A stretch of DNA of 64,000 nt, taken from contig NZ_LT965953.1 in the NCBI RefSeq assembly GCF_900240995.1, positions 393,303 through 457,302 on the forward strand. The letters run 5' to 3'. The translations under genes and the position numbers were made by a program. The notes below the pieces were generated by a model. It had not been told where the DNA came from, ran no database searches, and saw only the letters and a list, made by a program, of their open reading frames with translations. Every line of letters starts with the position of its first letter. Positions within the stretch are counted from its first letter, which is position 1. This document shows positions 19,004 through 28,279 of this stretch, piece after piece. Source of the stretch: Bacillus sp. Marseille-P3661. Its GTDB lineage: Bacteria > Bacillota > Bacilli > Bacillales > Bacillaceae_J.

Positions 19004-19990
19004 TTGAAAGCTATATTTATTGGAGTGGTTGCTTCATTTTTTTTTGCATCGACTTTTATTATCAACAGGTCAATGGAGCTTGGGGGTGGAAGTTGGTTAT
19101 GGAGCGCTTCACTCCGTTATATTTTTATGATTCCATTTTTAATGGTTGTCGTGTTCTTTAGAGGTAATTTCAAGTCTTTGCTCAAAGAAATGAGGGCAAG
19201 GCCGTTTCAATGGTTATTATGGAGTTCTGTTGGGTTTGGTTTATTTTATACCCCGATAACATTTGCTGCAGCCTATGGACCTGGCTGGCTTGTGTCAGGT
19301 ACATGGCAAACAACGATTATTGCTGGCTCATTGCTAGTCCCTTTTTTAAAAACTAAAGTAGAAACAGAAAAGGGTCCTATCTTAATAAAGGGAGAAATCC
19401 CTGTAAAAGGTCTAGTGTTCTCATCAGTAATTTTAGTAGGTGTCATTATCCTACAAGTGCAGCAAGCATCAACTGTAAATATTAACACGATGCTATTAGG
19501 AGCTTTGCCCGTTATTATAGCTGCTTTTGCTTACCCGTTGGGAAATCGGAAGATGATGCAAATTTGTGATGGACGTCTTGATACGTTTCAGCGTGTGCTA
19601 GGCATGACCATCGCAAGCATGCCTTTTTGGTTGTTTGTATCAGTGTTTGGCTATTTAGCACATGGTGCACCATCTAAAAGCCAGTTAACACAATCTTTAT
19701 TAGTAGCGATTTGTGCAGGTGTTATTGCTACAGTTCTATTTTTCTATGCAACCGACCTTGCTCGGAATAGCACTAAACAAATGGCTGCTGTTGAATCAAC
19801 TCAGTCAGGATCGGTGATATTTTCCGTTTTGGGAGAAATGATTTTCTTAAGCGCAGCGATTCCAAGCAATGTATCATTGGTTGGACTATCATTAGTGGTC
19901 ATAGGGATGATATTACATAGTGCGTTATCTAATAGAGGCACTACTATGATCAAGGGTGTATCAAAGAAAGGTTCTTTTAATTATAAATAG
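19004..19990 (+). CDS. DMT-superfamily (EmrE-like) transporter, first of a tandem pair
   Basis: This 328-residue protein has about ten hydrophobic helices in two EamA-like halves. It starts LKAIFIGVVASFFFASTFII from TTG 19004, which follows AGGAGAGG. It resembles the multidrug-resistance efflux transporter family of Bacilli (two-repeat DMT). The substrate is unknown. The next gene is a close paralogue: both contain GFGLFYTPITFAAAYGPGWL and FYATDLARN. This indicates a local duplication. Confidence 0.85.
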   Translation: MKAIFIGVVASFFFASTFIINRSMELGGGSWLWSASLRYIFMIPFLMVVVFFRGNFKSLLKEMRARPFQWLLWSSVGFGLFYTPITFAAAYGPGWLVSGTWQTTIIAGSLLVPFLKTKVETEKGPILIKGEIPVKGLVFSSVILVGVIILQVQQASTVNINTMLLGALPVIIAAFAYPLGNRKMMQICDGRLDTFQRVLGMTIASMPFWLFVSVFGYLAHGAPSKSQLTQSLLVAICAGVIATVLFFYATDLARNSTKQMAAVESTQSGSVIFSVLGEMIFLSAAIPSNVSLVGLSLVVIGMILHSALSNRGTTMIKGVSKKGSFNYK

Positions 19991-20101
19991 TAGTTAAAGG
20001 TGTTCTTAATTGTTAATTTTCTAGATTGAATCGTTTCAATCCGTTATAATATACGTATAAATTCTGAAATGTTGGAACATTCAGTATAGAAGGAGGGCAA
20101 A

Positions 20102-21082
20102 TTGAAGGCAATATTAATTGGAATAGTGGCTTCGTTCTTTTTTTCATCAACTTTTATTATTAATCGAGCAATGGAGCTAGAAGGTGGAAGTTGGCTATGG
20201 AGTGCTTCACTACGCTTTATTTTTATGGTTCCCTTTTTATTACTTATCGTGTGGTTTAGGGGGAATTTAAAGCCATTGTTCAAAGAAATGAAGGAAAGGC
20301 CGACTCAATGGTTACTATGGAGTACTGTAGGATTTGGATTATTTTATACTCCAATAACATTTGCAGCAGCGTATGGACCTGGTTGGCTTGTGTCTGGAAC
20401 ATGGCAAATAACAATTATTGCTGGTTCATTACTTGTTCCTTTTTTAAAGACTAGAGTTGAAACGGAAAAAGGCCCAAGATTTGTACAGGGAGAAATCCCT
20501 GTAAGAGGCTTATTATTTTCATCAGTCATATTATTAGGCGTGATTATTTTGCAAGCGCAGCAAGCATCAATGGCTAATATGAACTCAATGCTGTTAATCT
20601 CATTGCCCATAGTATTCGCTGCTTTTGCATATCCTCTAGGGAACAGGAAGATGATGGAAATTTGCGATGGACGTCTGGATACTTTTCAACGAGTTTTAGG
20701 CATGACAATAGCTAGTTTTCCTTTTTGGATAATCGTGTCCGCATTTGGCTATATGGCTCATGGCACCCCTGTGTTAAGTCAGGTTATTCAAACATTAATA
20801 TTGGCTATTACTGCAGGGGTCATAGCAACCGTTCTGTTTTTCTATGCAACCGACTTGGCGCGGAATAATAATAAACATATGGCTGCTGTAGATGCTACAC
20901 TATCGGGTTCTGTTATTTTTTCTGTACTAGGAGAAATAATATTTTTAGGTGGGTCCATTCCTAGTATGCTGTCGTTGGCTGGGTTATTCATAGTTATTAC
21001 AGGTATGATTTTGCACAGTGTTTTTTCGAATCGAACAAAAATACATGTTCAAGTTACGACAGAAAAGAGGACGGTAAATTAA
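20102..21082 (+). CDS. DMT-superfamily (EmrE-like) transporter, second of the tandem pair
   Basis: This 326-residue paralogue of the preceding gene starts at TTG 20102 directly after AGAAGGAGGGCAAA. By eye the two proteins are roughly three-quarters identical along their length, with most differences in loops and at the C-terminus. The gene is preceded by TATAAT (20045 area), so it may be transcribed separately, and a terminator follows. Retention of both copies suggests different substrates or dosage need. Confidence 0.85.
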   Translation: MKAILIGIVASFFFSSTFIINRAMELEGGSWLWSASLRFIFMVPFLLLIVWFRGNLKPLFKEMKERPTQWLLWSTVGFGLFYTPITFAAAYGPGWLVSGTWQITIIAGSLLVPFLKTRVETEKGPRFVQGEIPVRGLLFSSVILLGVIILQAQQASMANMNSMLLISLPIVFAAFAYPLGNRKMMEICDGRLDTFQRVLGMTIASFPFWIIVSAFGYMAHGTPVLSQVIQTLILAITAGVIATVLFFYATDLARNNNKHMAAVDATLSGSVIFSVLGEIIFLGGSIPSMLSLAGLFIVITGMILHSVFSNRTKIHVQVTTEKRTVN

Positions 21083-21278
21083 TTAAGTGTTTTGGCAGAT
21101 CAAATCGAGTATGATTTGGTCTTTTTTTATCGTGCTTTTTTAATTGCTGTTCAATTTTGAGCAGCTCAAGTCGTTTTTGGGAGATCGAGTCAGAATCAAC
21201 CAAGGATTCTGACAGGAACCGGTTGTATTGCAAGAAAGAAGTCAGAATTCCTCTAATAATTAAAGTTAGTACGTCCAT
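21054..21278 (-). CDS. doubtful 74-residue ORF
   Basis: The frame begins MDVLTLIIRGILTSFLQYNR and contains a charged helix with SISQKRLELLKIEQQLKK. The helical, SQ-containing segment is faintly reminiscent of Spo0E-type phosphatases, but the spacing does not fit the SQxLD motif. There is no good ribosome site, and its 3' end runs through the terminator of the neighbouring gene. It could be spurious. Confidence 0.22.
   Translation of the reverse strand: MDVLTLIIRGILTSFLQYNRFLSESLVDSDSISQKRLELLKIEQQLKKHDKKRPNHTRFDLPKHLINLPSSFLS
21097..21128 (+). terminator. terminator of the tandem DMT genes
   Basis: AGATCAAATC (21097-21106) pairs with GATTTGGTCT (21113-21122), followed by seven T. Confidence 0.92.
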
Positions 21279-21350
21279 ACTCTATTTGTTTGAGAAGCTT
21301 TTAACGGAATTGATGTTAATTAAAACTATTCAAGTATTGTAAATCATAGT

Positions 21351-21376
21351 TCAGGTGTGAGTAAGATCACACCTGA
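21351..21376 (+). promoter_or_regulatory. upstream Fnr/Crp-type site of the nos operon
   Basis: TGTGA-GTAAGA-TCACA occupies 21356-21371 and is nested in a longer perfect palindrome with arms TCAGGTGTGA and TCACACCTGA. No good -10 lies at the activating distance, so it may be an auxiliary or repressing site. Confidence 0.75.
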
Positions 21377-21453
21377 ATAAGCAAGCAAACATTCGTGCTA
21401 ATTGTGACTGATATTTGACCTAATTGTGTTGAATTTGTGAATAGCTAATTATG

Positions 21454-21497
21454 TGTGAGGTATATCACACCCTAAACATTTGACGACCGATTACTAT
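21454..21497 (+). promoter_or_regulatory. proximal Fnr-type site and -10 of the nos operon
   Basis: TGTGA-GGTATA-TCACA lies at 21454-21469. A -10-like TACTAT at 21492-21497 places the site centre about -42.5, close to the -41.5 of class-II Fnr promoters. nosC begins 56 bases further on. Confidence 0.8.
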
Positions 21498-21552
21498 ATG
21501 GGTGTAGCAAGTTTTACTAACATAACAATGTTTGAAAGGGGGGCAATGCGAA

Positions 21553-21993
21553 ATGAAAAACTCGGTCATTATCTTTTTAGTATTTTTATTAGTAGGTTTC
21601 GGTGGGGGATATGTGTTCTTCCAATATAGTAATACCGCTGATGTTGCATCACCTGCACCTGAAGCTACTGAAATTGAAACTGATACAACAACTCCACAAG
21701 AAAGTGCAACTACTGAAGAACCGAAAACCGTTTCTGCAGAAGCTCAAATTATTACTGACAAAGGCTGTCTAGCATGTCACGCAGTTGAAAATCTTGGCTT
21801 ACAAGGTGGGGCAACAGGTCCTGACTTATCACAGGCTTTTAACAATGTAGAAGGTAAACATGGCAAACCAATTGATGAGTTTTTAAAAGAACCAACTTCA
21901 GCAGTTATGTCTAGTGTAATCAGTGGAAACCCACTTACAGATGAAGAAGTTACATCAATAGTAGAAGCATTAAAAATTGCGAGTGAAAAATAG
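21553..21993 (+). CDS. nosC: membrane-anchored cytochrome c of the nos operon
   Basis: This 146-residue protein has an N-terminal hydrophobic anchor (VIIFLVFLLVGFGGGYVFF), a Thr/Glu/Pro-rich linker, and one class-I cytochrome c domain with the haem motif CLACH. A conserved Met lies in the C-terminal half. ATG 21553 follows AAAGGGGGG. Being the first gene before nosZ, it is the likely electron donor to N2O reductase on the outer face of the membrane, as in other clade-II nos clusters. Confidence 0.88.
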   Translation: MKNSVIIFLVFLLVGFGGGYVFFQYSNTADVASPAPEATEIETDTTTPQESATTEEPKTVSAEAQIITDKGCLACHAVENLGLQGGATGPDLSQAFNNVEGKHGKPIDEFLKEPTSAVMSSVISGNPLTDEEVTSIVEALKIASEK

Positions 21994-22005
21994 GAGGTGC
22001 TTTAC

Positions 22006-23883
22006 ATGAAGAAAGGGTTAGTCCCAGCTTTAACAGGGCTTGTAGCAGGTGTTGTTGCATCGACAGTATTCTTTGCAGGGAACGACATTGGCCCGAGAAC
22101 AACCGCAAGTACGTCATCACCAGCTAGTACAAATGCAGAAAAGGTTTATGTTCCAACAGGTGAACTTGATGAGTACTACTTATTTGCATCAGGTGGTCAC
22201 TCAGGTCAAATGTTCATTTATGGTGTACCGTCAATGAGACATATCCGTACTGTTCCAGTCTTCTCACAAGACTCAGCAACAGGTTACGGTTGGTCAGAGC
22301 ATTCAAAGGAATTAATGGGCGACTACACATGGGGAGATCTTCACCACCCAGCTTTCTCTGAAACAAAAGGTGAATATGATGGTAAATGGATGTTTGCAAC
22401 TGACGTAGCGAACAGCCGTGCAGCCGTAATGGATTTAGAAAACTTCCAAGTTAAAGATATTCTAGAGGTTCCGAACACAAGTGGTCCGCACTGCGCGATG
22501 TTCGTAACTGAAAACACAGAGTATATGTTCTTACCAACTCGTTTCTCAGTACCATTAGGAAGTGAGTATGCTTCACTAGATGAATATAGCTCAAAATACT
22601 ATGGAGTAATGAGCGCTGTACAATTTGATGAAGAAGCTGAAAAGTTAGGTGTGTCTTGGCAAGTAGCTCTTCCACCATGGAGCTATGATTTATCAGATGC
22701 TGGTAAAGGCCCTTCACATGGTTGGGGTGTAATCACAACTTACAACACTGAAGAAGGAACAACTAATCTTGAAATTAACGCGTCTCAAGCAGACCGTGAC
22801 TATATCGTTTTATTCAACTGGAAAGAGCTTGAAAAAATGGTAGCTGAAGGACAATATGAAGAAATAAATGGTGAAAAGATCATCTTCCCTGAAAAACATA
22901 AAGGTGGATTATATCTAGTGCCTGTAGCAAAATCACCACATGGTGTTGACGTAACTCCAGATGGTACACGCTTTATTGCCTCAGGTAAATTAGCACCAGC
23001 TATGACAGTGTTTTCTTTTGAAAAAGCATTCCAAGCTATTGAAAATGGTGATTTCGCTGGCGAAAAATATGGTATGCCAGTTATCAATTACGATTCAATA
23101 GTAGAACGTGAAGTTAACCCTGAAAATGCACTTGGACCATTACACACTCAATTTGACGATCAAGGCATGGCTTATACAACAATGTTCATTTCTTCTGAAA
23201 TCGTTAAATGGGATCCAAATACAGGCGAAACGTTAGATCGTGTACCTGTTCAATATTCACCAGGTCACTCAGTTGCTGCTGAAGGTGACTCAGCATCACC
23301 AGATGGAAAATATATCATCGCATTAAACAAGATTGCAAAAGACTTATTCTTATCTGTTGGTCCGTCACATCCAGAAGCAATGCAGTTAATTGATTTAAGT
23401 GGAGAAAAGATGGAAGTTATTATGTCCGCTCCAGTAAATCCAGAGCCACACTATGCTCAAATGATTAAAGCAGATAAAATCAAAACATTTGAAGTTTATG
23501 AAAAAGATGAATCTAATCCACATGCAGTTTACAGTCAAGATCAAACACGTATTGAACGTAATGGTAATGAAGTAACTGTTTACGGTATCGCAATGCGTTC
23601 GAAATTTATCTTTGATTCAAAATCAGATCGTCCAGATGTAATTGAAGTTAACGAAGGCGATAAAGTTACGATTCATTTAACAAATATTGATTTCGATGAA
23701 GACATTACACACGGTTTTGCGATTAACCAACATAACTTAAACTTTGAGGTACAACCAGGTCAAACAGAAACAATTACATTTACAGCTGATAAAGCTGGTA
23801 CGTGGCCATTATATTGCACAAACTTCTGTTCTGCATTACACCAAGAAATGTCAGGATATCTATTAGTAAAACCAAAGAATTAA
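22006..23883 (+). CDS. nosZ: nitrous-oxide reductase, clade-II type
   Basis: This 625-residue copper enzyme reduces N2O to N2. A Sec-like signal (MKKGLVPALTGLVAGVVAST) without a twin-Arg motif marks the clade-II form. The seven-bladed propeller provides CuZ His ligands visible in DLHHP (His113/114), SGPHC (His162), SPHGVDV, PLHTQ, PGHSV and EPHYAQ. The C-terminal cupredoxin domain holds the CuA site CTNFCSALHQEM (Cys604, Cys608, His612, Met615). AGGAGGTG lies six bases upstream of the ATG. It works with the cytochrome c and the maturation genes that follow. Confidence 0.97.
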   Translation: MKKGLVPALTGLVAGVVASTVFFAGNDIGPRTTASTSSPASTNAEKVYVPTGELDEYYLFASGGHSGQMFIYGVPSMRHIRTVPVFSQDSATGYGWSEHSKELMGDYTWGDLHHPAFSETKGEYDGKWMFATDVANSRAAVMDLENFQVKDILEVPNTSGPHCAMFVTENTEYMFLPTRFSVPLGSEYASLDEYSSKYYGVMSAVQFDEEAEKLGVSWQVALPPWSYDLSDAGKGPSHGWGVITTYNTEEGTTNLEINASQADRDYIVLFNWKELEKMVAEGQYEEINGEKIIFPEKHKGGLYLVPVAKSPHGVDVTPDGTRFIASGKLAPAMTVFSFEKAFQAIENGDFAGEKYGMPVINYDSIVEREVNPENALGPLHTQFDDQGMAYTTMFISSEIVKWDPNTGETLDRVPVQYSPGHSVAAEGDSASPDGKYIIALNKIAKDLFLSVGPSHPEAMQLIDLSGEKMEVIMSAPVNPEPHYAQMIKADKIKTFEVYEKDESNPHAVYSQDQTRIERNGNEVTVYGIAMRSKFIFDSKSDRPDVIEVNEGDKVTIHLTNIDFDEDITHGFAINQHNLNFEVQPGQTETITFTADKAGTWPLYCTNFCSALHQEMSGYLLVKPKN

Positions 23884-23900
23884 GCACTAAACAACTAGTT

Positions 23901-23934
23901 GAGAGACTGGGAGCAGTAGATGGCTCCCTTCTCT
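23901..23934 (+). terminator. intercistronic hairpin after nosZ
   Basis: GGGAGC (23909-23914) pairs with GCTCCC (23923-23928), with outer GAGA/TCTC pairing and only a short T run. It may protect or attenuate the abundant nosZ message rather than stop transcription fully. Confidence 0.55.
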
Positions 23935-23958
23935 TTGATTAATTAAGGGGTGAGTGGC

Positions 23959-24522
23959 ATGAGCAAAAAGCTATCAGGAACGTCAATTGCTATTTTATTA
24001 ACTGCAGCTGCTTTGCTTGTAGTTTCAATTTTTTTACCTTGGTGGGGAATGGAATTTTTTGCACCGCAATATCCAGAAGGCTTAAACATTATCGTCTATC
24101 CATATAAGATGGAAGGTGAGATTTCAATTATAAATGGATTAAATCATTATATTGGTATGAAACCATTTAGTGAAGAAAGCTTTCCGGAATTATCCTATTT
24201 ACCATATATTATTGGCTTTATGGCTATACTTATTGTGGTTGTTGCCTTAATGCGTAATAAAAAGGTGTTATACGGTTTGGTCAGTATGTTTGTGGTTGGT
24301 GGAATCGTTGGGATTTATGATATTCATCGTTGGTTAAAAGATTATGGTACAGATTTAAGTCCACAAGCACCTATTGAGGTGGATCCGTTTATTCCACCGA
24401 TTATTGGTGAAAACACACTAGCGAACTTTCTGACTAATAGTTATTTTACGTATGGTTCGTTTTTATTAGGTATTGTATTTCTACTATTAATAATTCCAAT
24501 CTGGAAGGAAAGAACACGATGA
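23959..24522 (+). CDS. nosB: NosB-like membrane protein
   Basis: This 187-residue protein has about four membrane helices and starts MSKKLSGTSIAILLTAAALL after AAGGGGTG. A membrane protein of unknown function directly after nosZ is a hallmark of clade-II nos clusters and is called NosB there. The assignment is by position and topology, since I do not see a catalytic motif. Its stop overlaps the start of nosD by four bases. Confidence 0.72.
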   Translation: MSKKLSGTSIAILLTAAALLVVSIFLPWWGMEFFAPQYPEGLNIIVYPYKMEGEISIINGLNHYIGMKPFSEESFPELSYLPYIIGFMAILIVVVALMRNKKVLYGLVSMFVVGGIVGIYDIHRWLKDYGTDLSPQAPIEVDPFIPPIIGENTLANFLTNSYFTYGSFLLGIVFLLLIIPIWKERTR

Positions 24523-25826
24523 TAATAAGAATAAGCACCTTATTGATAGGTGTTTTTCTCTTATTTGCAGCTGACAGTGTTAGTGCTGAAGAAGACTTGC
24601 AAAAGCTAGTTGAGAAAACACCTGAAAATGGCACGCTGCAATTAAATAATGGAACATATGAGGGAAATGTAATTATTACAAAACCGATTACAATTATCGG
24701 TCAAGAAGATACAGTCATTAAGGGTGATGGAAATAGTAATGTTATTGCTATTCAATCACCTAATGTTCATCTAGAGAATTTAACAGTTACACACAGTGGT
24801 TATGACAGAAATTCAGGTGAAGAATATGCCGCCATCAAAATAATGGCTGACCATAACGTGATACGTAATATTGTGATTACAGAAAGCTTTCATGGTGTTT
24901 ACTTAAGCCAAGCACACCATAATAAGGTAAGTAATGTTCATGTTAGAGGTTTGAAAAAAGGAGAAATTGGTGGTCAAGGTAACGGCTTACACTTATATTA
25001 TTCAAATCATAACATTTTAGAAAAAAATGAGATAACTGGTACTCGTGATGGAATCTTTTTTGACTATTCGAATGAAAATGAAACAATTGAAAATAAGATT
25101 AGCCATACTAGATATGGTCTTCATTATATGTATTCAGATGATAATCAATTTTATCAAAATGTATTTACCTTTAACATTGGCGGTGCAGCTATTATGCACT
25201 CCAGACGAACTATTATGAAAAACAATGAGTTTACTTTAAATCAAGGAACCCGTTCTTATGGCTTGCTGCTACAAGCAGCCGATGATAGCACCGTAAGCGA
25301 GAATTTATTTTTTCAAAATCAACGTGGGATTTTCATTGATCAATCGCAACGGAATACCATTACTGAAAATGATTTTCTCCAAAATCAAATTGGTGTTGAG
25401 ATTTGGGCATCTTCAGCGGATCAGTTATTTACGGAAAATAAATTTTCGAATAACATTGCTGGTGTTTTAACACTAGGTGGTAAGGATAAAAGTAAGTGGA
25501 ATGAAAATGGGCGTGGAAACGATTGGGGTCATACAGTACCAGTTTTAGATTTAGATCAAAATGGAATTGGTGATTACCCGATTGAACATAAATCGTCGTT
25601 ATATCAATTAGTAGAAGAAAACGAATTAGCTTTTTTATTTTTAGATAGTCCTGCCATTCGTATTTATGAAAAAATGAATGAACTTCTAAATAATGATCAA
25701 GCGATGTTTATTGATGAATTCCCGCTTGTAAAGAAAAAGGAAACATACAACTTTAGCAAATTGCTAGTTCCGGTAGTACTACTACTTATTCTAGGATTTA
25801 TTAGCTTGAAAAGGAGAAGAACATGA
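24519..25826 (+). CDS. nosD: NosD copper-site maturation protein
   Basis: This 435-residue protein has a signal peptide (IRISTLLIGVFLLFAADSVSA), then a long right-handed beta-helix made of carbohydrate-binding/CASH repeats (series such as NVHLENLTVTHSG, HHNKVSNVHV and ENEITGTRDGIFF), and a C-terminal membrane anchor with KRRRT. NosD acts outside the membrane with NosF-NosY to supply sulfur or copper for the CuZ cluster. It overlaps both neighbours by four bases, so coordinated translation is likely. Confidence 0.93.
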   Translation: MIIRISTLLIGVFLLFAADSVSAEEDLQKLVEKTPENGTLQLNNGTYEGNVIITKPITIIGQEDTVIKGDGNSNVIAIQSPNVHLENLTVTHSGYDRNSGEEYAAIKIMADHNVIRNIVITESFHGVYLSQAHHNKVSNVHVRGLKKGEIGGQGNGLHLYYSNHNILEKNEITGTRDGIFFDYSNENETIENKISHTRYGLHYMYSDDNQFYQNVFTFNIGGAAIMHSRRTIMKNNEFTLNQGTRSYGLLLQAADDSTVSENLFFQNQRGIFIDQSQRNTITENDFLQNQIGVEIWASSADQLFTENKFSNNIAGVLTLGGKDKSKWNENGRGNDWGHTVPVLDLDQNGIGDYPIEHKSSLYQLVEENELAFLFLDSPAIRIYEKMNELLNNDQAMFIDEFPLVKKKETYNFSKLLVPVVLLLILGFISLKRRRT

Positions 25827-26623
25827 TGAATTACGTATGGAAGGAATGGATCGAGCAGTCAAGAGGAAAAGGTATATGGCTTTCGCTTGCAATGGTTGTG
25901 TTAATTTCATTGCTATTAGTATTACAAACTCGTACATTGCCATCAGAGCAAGGCTTTCCAGTCCTATTGCTGTCACTATACGAGATGAATATGTACATTT
26001 TCCCATTGCTAAGTTTATTTATAGCATCCTTTTCGATTATTCAAGAAAAAGAATTAAAAACATTAATGATTTTAATTACAAAACGTGAATCCTATCGCAG
26101 CTTTTTATTTAAAAAAAGCATTGCAATTCAAGCGATTACCTTAGCTGTTTTTGGATCATGGTATTTTTTGCTAGCAGTTTTGATGAAATTTTTCTTCCAG
26201 TTTAATGTAGGCCAATTTATCGCCTTTTTATCCACTGTTTTTGTACTTATTATTATTTTTAATCAAATAGGGTTATCACTAGGGAGTATTTGTAATACGA
26301 GAATGCAATTAATTGGTGCTAATATTTTCATTTGGTTTTTCTTTGTATTCTTATTGGATCTATTCTTTCTTTATATTTTACCTAGCGTATCCTATGAAAA
26401 TATAAGAGCATTTTCAATGATTTTCTTTCTAGATCCACTACAAACAATTCCGTTTTATTTAGACACATCATTAGGTGTTGTATCAATGGATCATTTATCC
26501 CGGTTGATGGATAAAATGGTTTGGGCATCACCGACAGTATTTCTAGCAATTGATGTCATTGTATGGGTAATTCTTTCATTTGAAATTGCTGTTTATTTTG
26601 GTAACAAGGGGGAACGAGCATGA
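25823..26623 (+). CDS. nosY: NosY ABC-transporter permease
   Basis: This 266-residue integral membrane protein has about six helices and starts MMNYVWKEWIEQSRGKGIWL. The segment SIIQEKELKTLMILITKRESYRSF matches the early cytoplasmic loop of ABC-2 type permeases. It pairs with NosF as the membrane channel of the NosDFY complex. AAAAGGAG lies upstream, and it overlaps nosD and nosF by four bases each. Confidence 0.88.
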   Translation: MMNYVWKEWIEQSRGKGIWLSLAMVVLISLLLVLQTRTLPSEQGFPVLLLSLYEMNMYIFPLLSLFIASFSIIQEKELKTLMILITKRESYRSFLFKKSIAIQAITLAVFGSWYFLLAVLMKFFFQFNVGQFIAFLSTVFVLIIIFNQIGLSLGSICNTRMQLIGANIFIWFFFVFLLDLFFLYILPSVSYENIRAFSMIFFLDPLQTIPFYLDTSLGVVSMDHLSRLMDKMVWASPTVFLAIDVIVWVILSFEIAVYFGNKGERA

Positions 26624-27291
26624 TTAAAATTGAAAATGTTACCCACTTCTATAATAAAAAAAATGTATTAAATAATGTAAATTTATTAGTAGAGAAAAAT
26701 GAATTATGTGCTCTAGTGGGACGTAATGGTGCTGGTAAATCAACATTAATTCATTTAATGCTAGACTTGTTGCCACTAAAAACAGGAAGTATTCAATTAA
26801 ATGAAATACATGTAAAGAAATCTGGATGGAAAAAGGTCGTGTCGTATTTACCTGAAAAATTTCAGCTATATCCACATCTTACAGGTGAGGAAAATATCCG
26901 CTTTTTTGCATCATTAACGGATAAAGAACCAGATGAAGAAAAGATTGCTGAAAAACTTAAATTGGTAGGATTATATGAAGACAAGGACCAGCAAGTCAAA
27001 GGATATTCAAAAGGAATGCTCCAGCGATTGGGCTTAGGTGTCATGCTATATTTTGATACAGACATTTTAATTTTGGATGAACCTACAAGTGGACTAGATC
27101 CAGTTGGTAGAATTGAAATTTTATCGATACTTAAGTTATTAAAAGGAAAAACAATTCTATTATCATCTCATCATATCGAAGAAATTAAACAAGTTTGTTC
27201 ACATGTTGCGTATTTAAAAGATGGGCAAATATCTAAATATACAATGGAAGACTTTGAAAATCAGATCATAAAAGAAGGTGCATTAAGATGA
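26620..27291 (+). CDS. nosF: NosF ABC-transporter ATPase
   Basis: This 223-residue ATPase has Walker A GRNGAGKST, signature-like KGYSKGMLQRLGL, Walker B ILILDEPTSGLDP and the switch His in LSSHHIEE. It energises the NosDFY complex that matures the copper-sulfur centre of NosZ. It is tightly packed between nosY and the lipoprotein gene with short overlaps. Confidence 0.93.
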   Translation: MIKIENVTHFYNKKNVLNNVNLLVEKNELCALVGRNGAGKSTLIHLMLDLLPLKTGSIQLNEIHVKKSGWKKVVSYLPEKFQLYPHLTGEENIRFFASLTDKEPDEEKIAEKLKLVGLYEDKDQQVKGYSKGMLQRLGLGVMLYFDTDILILDEPTSGLDPVGRIEILSILKLLKGKTILLSSHHIEEIKQVCSHVAYLKDGQISKYTMEDFENQIIKEGALR

Positions 27292-28229
27292 TGAAAAAAA
27301 TTCTAATGATGTTGATAGGAATAATTATCCTTACAGGCTGCAGTGCTGGATCAGGCAATATAAATGTACAAATAGTAGAAGAACCAACGTATGCACAAGG
27401 CCAAACGTCCAAAGTATCATTCGCAATTACAAATGGGGAAGAAGCTGTTGAGGGAGTAAATGTATCAGTATTATTTGAAATGGCGAAGATGGATCATGGT
27501 TCAATTGAGATCAATCTTGAAGAAGAAGGCAAAGGAATATATAGTGCCGATGTAGAACTGCCGATGGCAGGCGAATGGCAGGCGATTGTAACTGTCTCTG
27601 GTGAGGGCATTGATGCAGAGAAAGTAATTGATTTTACAGCTGTTGAAGGTACTAAAATAACGGCTGCGGATTTAGGTGGCGGTGTTTTAGCTACGATAAA
27701 CGGAGATGAAATAGTCCAATCGGATTTGGACTTCTATCAGTTTATCAACAAACTGCAAATAGAAATGTACCGAGAAAAAGATAAGCAAAATTATAAAGGC
27801 GCAGAGTTAGAAGAAGCGATGAAATATTGGGATGCACAAGAAGAAGCAACGAAACATCCAAATACTTTAATTACCCAAATCATTCGTCTACGTGCAATTG
27901 CCCTATTATCTGAAGAAAAAGGACATACCGTAACAAAAGAAGAAATTCAGGCTGAAATCGACAAAGTTCGAGCAACTTACGAGCAAAGTCCGGCAGCGTC
28001 TGCTATGATTAAAGAATATGGTGAAGAGAAATTTTGGTCAACGCAGGAACAGCAATATGAGCTAATTGTGCTATCTTCAAAGGTCCAACAAGATGTACTA
28101 AATAATGTTAAAAAAGAAAATCCTAACGCAGAAAGTAAAGAAGTTAACATGCTTGCTCAGAAAAAGTATGAGGAGCTATTAGTTTCTCAAGTAAGTACGT
28201 TAGACATAAAAATTAATAATCAGTTATAA
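27288..28229 (+). CDS. lipoprotein with YtkA-like and SurA/PrsA-like parts in the nos operon
   Basis: This 313-residue protein has a lipobox LTGCSA. The N-terminal half (about residues 20-125: INVQIVEEPTYAQGQTSKVSF, then FEMAKMDHG) looks like the YtkA/FixH-type immunoglobulin-like domain linked to copper or oxidase assembly. The C-terminal half is a helical SurA-N/PrsA-like segment (LATINGDEIVQSDLDFY, then KGHTVTKEEIQAEIDKV) with no PPIase domain visible. It occupies the slot where nosL often lies, and no separate NosL motif was found. The inferred role is extracytoplasmic chaperone for NosZ copper loading. Both domain calls are from pattern recognition only. Confidence 0.65.
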   Translation: MMKKILMMLIGIIILTGCSAGSGNINVQIVEEPTYAQGQTSKVSFAITNGEEAVEGVNVSVLFEMAKMDHGSIEINLEEEGKGIYSADVELPMAGEWQAIVTVSGEGIDAEKVIDFTAVEGTKITAADLGGGVLATINGDEIVQSDLDFYQFINKLQIEMYREKDKQNYKGAELEEAMKYWDAQEEATKHPNTLITQIIRLRAIALLSEEKGHTVTKEEIQAEIDKVRATYEQSPAASAMIKEYGEEKFWSTQEQQYELIVLSSKVQQDVLNNVKKENPNAESKEVNMLAQKKYEELLVSQVSTLDIKINNQL

Positions 28230-28279
28230 TTGGGCTAGTCTGCATGTTAGCAAATAGATATAAATCTTGGAGTGATAAA

